Source: Fontivita pretiosa (GTDB lineage Bacteria > Planctomycetota > Phycisphaerae > Tepidisphaerales > Tepidisphaeraceae). Taken from it: a stretch of 64,000 nucleotides of DNA. Shown here piece by piece: positions 63,194-64,000 of the stretch. Each line of letters opens with the position of its first letter. The stretch's first letter is position 1. A program made the translations under genes and the position numbers. The stretch lies in NCBI RefSeq assembly GCF_050410795.1, contig NZ_CP191258.1:124001-188000 (forward strand). The letters run 5' to 3'. A model generated the notes under the pieces. The model saw only the letters and a list, made by a program, of their open reading frames with translations. It was not told the DNA's origin and did no database searches.

Positions 63194-63219
63194 AACGATA
63201 ATCCTGATAGAATATCGTT
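63194..63219. promoter_or_regulatory. Inverted repeat upstream of the Gfo/Idh/MocA gene (1)
   Basis: AACGATA (63194-63200) and TATCGTT (63213-63219) form a perfect 7-bp inverted repeat with a 12-bp spacer, in an AT-rich stretch that also could hold the promoter. Suggestive of an operator. Confidence 0.45.
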
Positions 63220-63258
63220 TTATTCTTTGATTTATCGCCCGACTTCGGTAGGCTGAGG

Positions 63259-63288
63259 CGATCAAACGCCGGATTAGTCGTTTGATCG
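63259..63288. promoter_or_regulatory. Inverted repeat upstream of the Gfo/Idh/MocA gene (2)
   Basis: CGATCAAACG (63259-63268) and CGTTTGATCG (63279-63288), perfect 10-bp arms with a 10-bp spacer. It could be a LacI/GntR-type operator or an RNA hairpin in the leader, 46 bp before the start codon. Confidence 0.5.
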
Positions 63289-63334
63289 GCGGCCGGGCCG
63301 GAATGCCCCACTCCGCCGCGGAAAGGAATTGCCT

Positions 63335-64000
63335 ATGCGCTATGGCGTCATCGGTTGTGGAAAGGTCTTCCAGAAACGTCACTGGCCTTCGCTGCGAGGT
63401 CATCCACGCATCCAGTTCGCGATGCTCTGCGACATCAACAGGGAGATCCTGGCCAGGGTATCGCAGGAAACAGGCGTGACCAGAACAACCACCAACTGGC
63501 GCGACGTGGTCAACTCGGACGTCGATGCGGTGCTGATCTGCACCCTGCCGGATCTGAACGTCGAGGTCTGCGAAGCGGCAGCGGCGGCCGGCAAGCACAT
63601 CTACTGCGAGAAGCCCATCGCCTGCACCATCACCGAAGGCCGGCGCATCATCGCCGCGGCGCGCCAGGCGGGGGTCAAGCTGTGTGTCGGGCACCAGCGC
63701 CGCTTCTGCGCCGCCGACCGCAAGGCCATCGAGATCATCCGCGCCGGACAGATCGGCGAAATCTTCAAGATCCTCATGAGCCACAATCTGCCCAACTCGC
63801 CGAACATGTGGCCTTCGCACCGCTGGTGGGACTGGCGATATCTCTACAGCCACGGGCGATGGCTGCACTGGGCGGCACACTACGTGGACCTGATCTGCTA
63901 TCTGATGAATGACGAGCCGGTGAAGGTCGTGTGTGAAATCGCTCAATACGGCGAAGGCGGCCCGCGACTGTCGGATACTGATGCCATTGGCATTTTCCGC
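63335..64000 (+). CDS. Gfo/Idh/MocA-family oxidoreductase, C-terminus cut by window edge
   Basis: 222 visible codons of an NAD(P)-dependent sugar/inositol-type oxidoreductase. Rossmann start MRYGVIGCGKVFQKRHWPSL, the family EKP motif (YCEKPIACTITEG), and the C-terminal domain beginning near 125 (VGHQRRFCAADRKAI, WDWRYLYSHGRWLHWAAHYVDLI). ATG 63335 follows AAAGGAA. Such enzymes are abundant in planctomycetes and are often linked with carbohydrate catabolism. Two inverted repeats precede it. Confidence 0.88.
   Translation, partial: MRYGVIGCGKVFQKRHWPSLRGHPRIQFAMLCDINREILARVSQETGVTRTTTNWRDVVNSDVDAVLICTLPDLNVEVCEAAAAAGKHIYCEKPIACTITEGRRIIAAARQAGVKLCVGHQRRFCAADRKAIEIIRAGQIGEIFKILMSHNLPNSPNMWPSHRWWDWRYLYSHGRWLHWAAHYVDLICYLMNDEPVKVVCEIAQYGEGGPRLSDTDAIGIFR

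Noticed and set aside
1..64000. CRISPR array, rRNA operon or complete prophage
   Set aside because: No regularly spaced repeats, rRNA sequence or phage structural genes were seen.

Overview
High-GC bacterial chromosome segment, most likely from a planctomycete of the class Phycisphaerae or a close relative. The evidence is a PEP-CTERM/dockerin autotransporter-like surface protein, two proteins carrying prepilin or H-X9-DG type C-terminal regions, an LEPRxLL-like N-terminus on a beta-helix protein, an HTH-REC response regulator, futalosine-pathway menaquinone synthesis (mqnA), and many short transcription units on both strands.

Layout. 1-4.5 kb: partial der GTPase, CBS protein, flavin reductase, PNPOx-like oxidase, CpsB-type PHP phosphatase, mqnA. 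4.5-16 kb: a sugar-polymer block with a LamG/PATR/PEP-CTERM surface protein, a GH127 beta-L-arabinofuranosidase, and an operon of an RbsA/YtfR-type ATPase, a GH51 alpha-L-arabinofuranosidase and a YtfQ-type binding lipoprotein; no permease is present. 16-37.9 kb: ordinary metabolism and envelope genes, including tRNA-Ser(GCU), xerC/D, lysC beside an ApgM/proposed homoserine kinase gene, argB-argF, a GT39-like enzyme, an HTH-REC regulator and a GT4. 38-39.7 kb: an IS256-family element with a single-base frameshift and ~28-bp terminal inverted repeats, flanked by tRNA fragments (a tRNA-Leu-like 5' half and a separate T-arm/acceptor 3' piece). 39.7-43.2 kb: coiled-coil protein, HEPN-like protein, PAP2 phosphatase, MFS transporter.

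43.4-54.7 kb is the most interesting part: a fluoride-response island. One fluoride (crcB-motif) riboswitch with an intrinsic terminator precedes a CPA2-type antiporter, a UspA protein and two overlapping MutS-like ATPases. A second fluoride riboswitch precedes an 81-aa protein and two dynamin-like GTPases. Converging on these genes is a crcB/fluC fluoride-channel gene with a tandem DUF190 gene, and a degenerate third riboswitch candidate lies upstream of crcB. In both clear riboswitches the same mutually exclusive hairpins can be drawn: aptamer P1, a P1-sequestering hairpin, an antiterminator and a terminator. The inference is a regulon that exports fluoride and also deploys MutS-type ATPases and membrane-remodelling GTPases when fluoride rises.

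54.7-64 kb: a pseudopilin-like protein, rlmN, an ECF sigma factor and its companion, an HU protein with a Q-rich tail, a lipoprotein, serine acetyltransferase, a parallel beta-helix surface protein, and the start of a Gfo/Idh/MocA oxidoreductase preceded by two inverted repeats.
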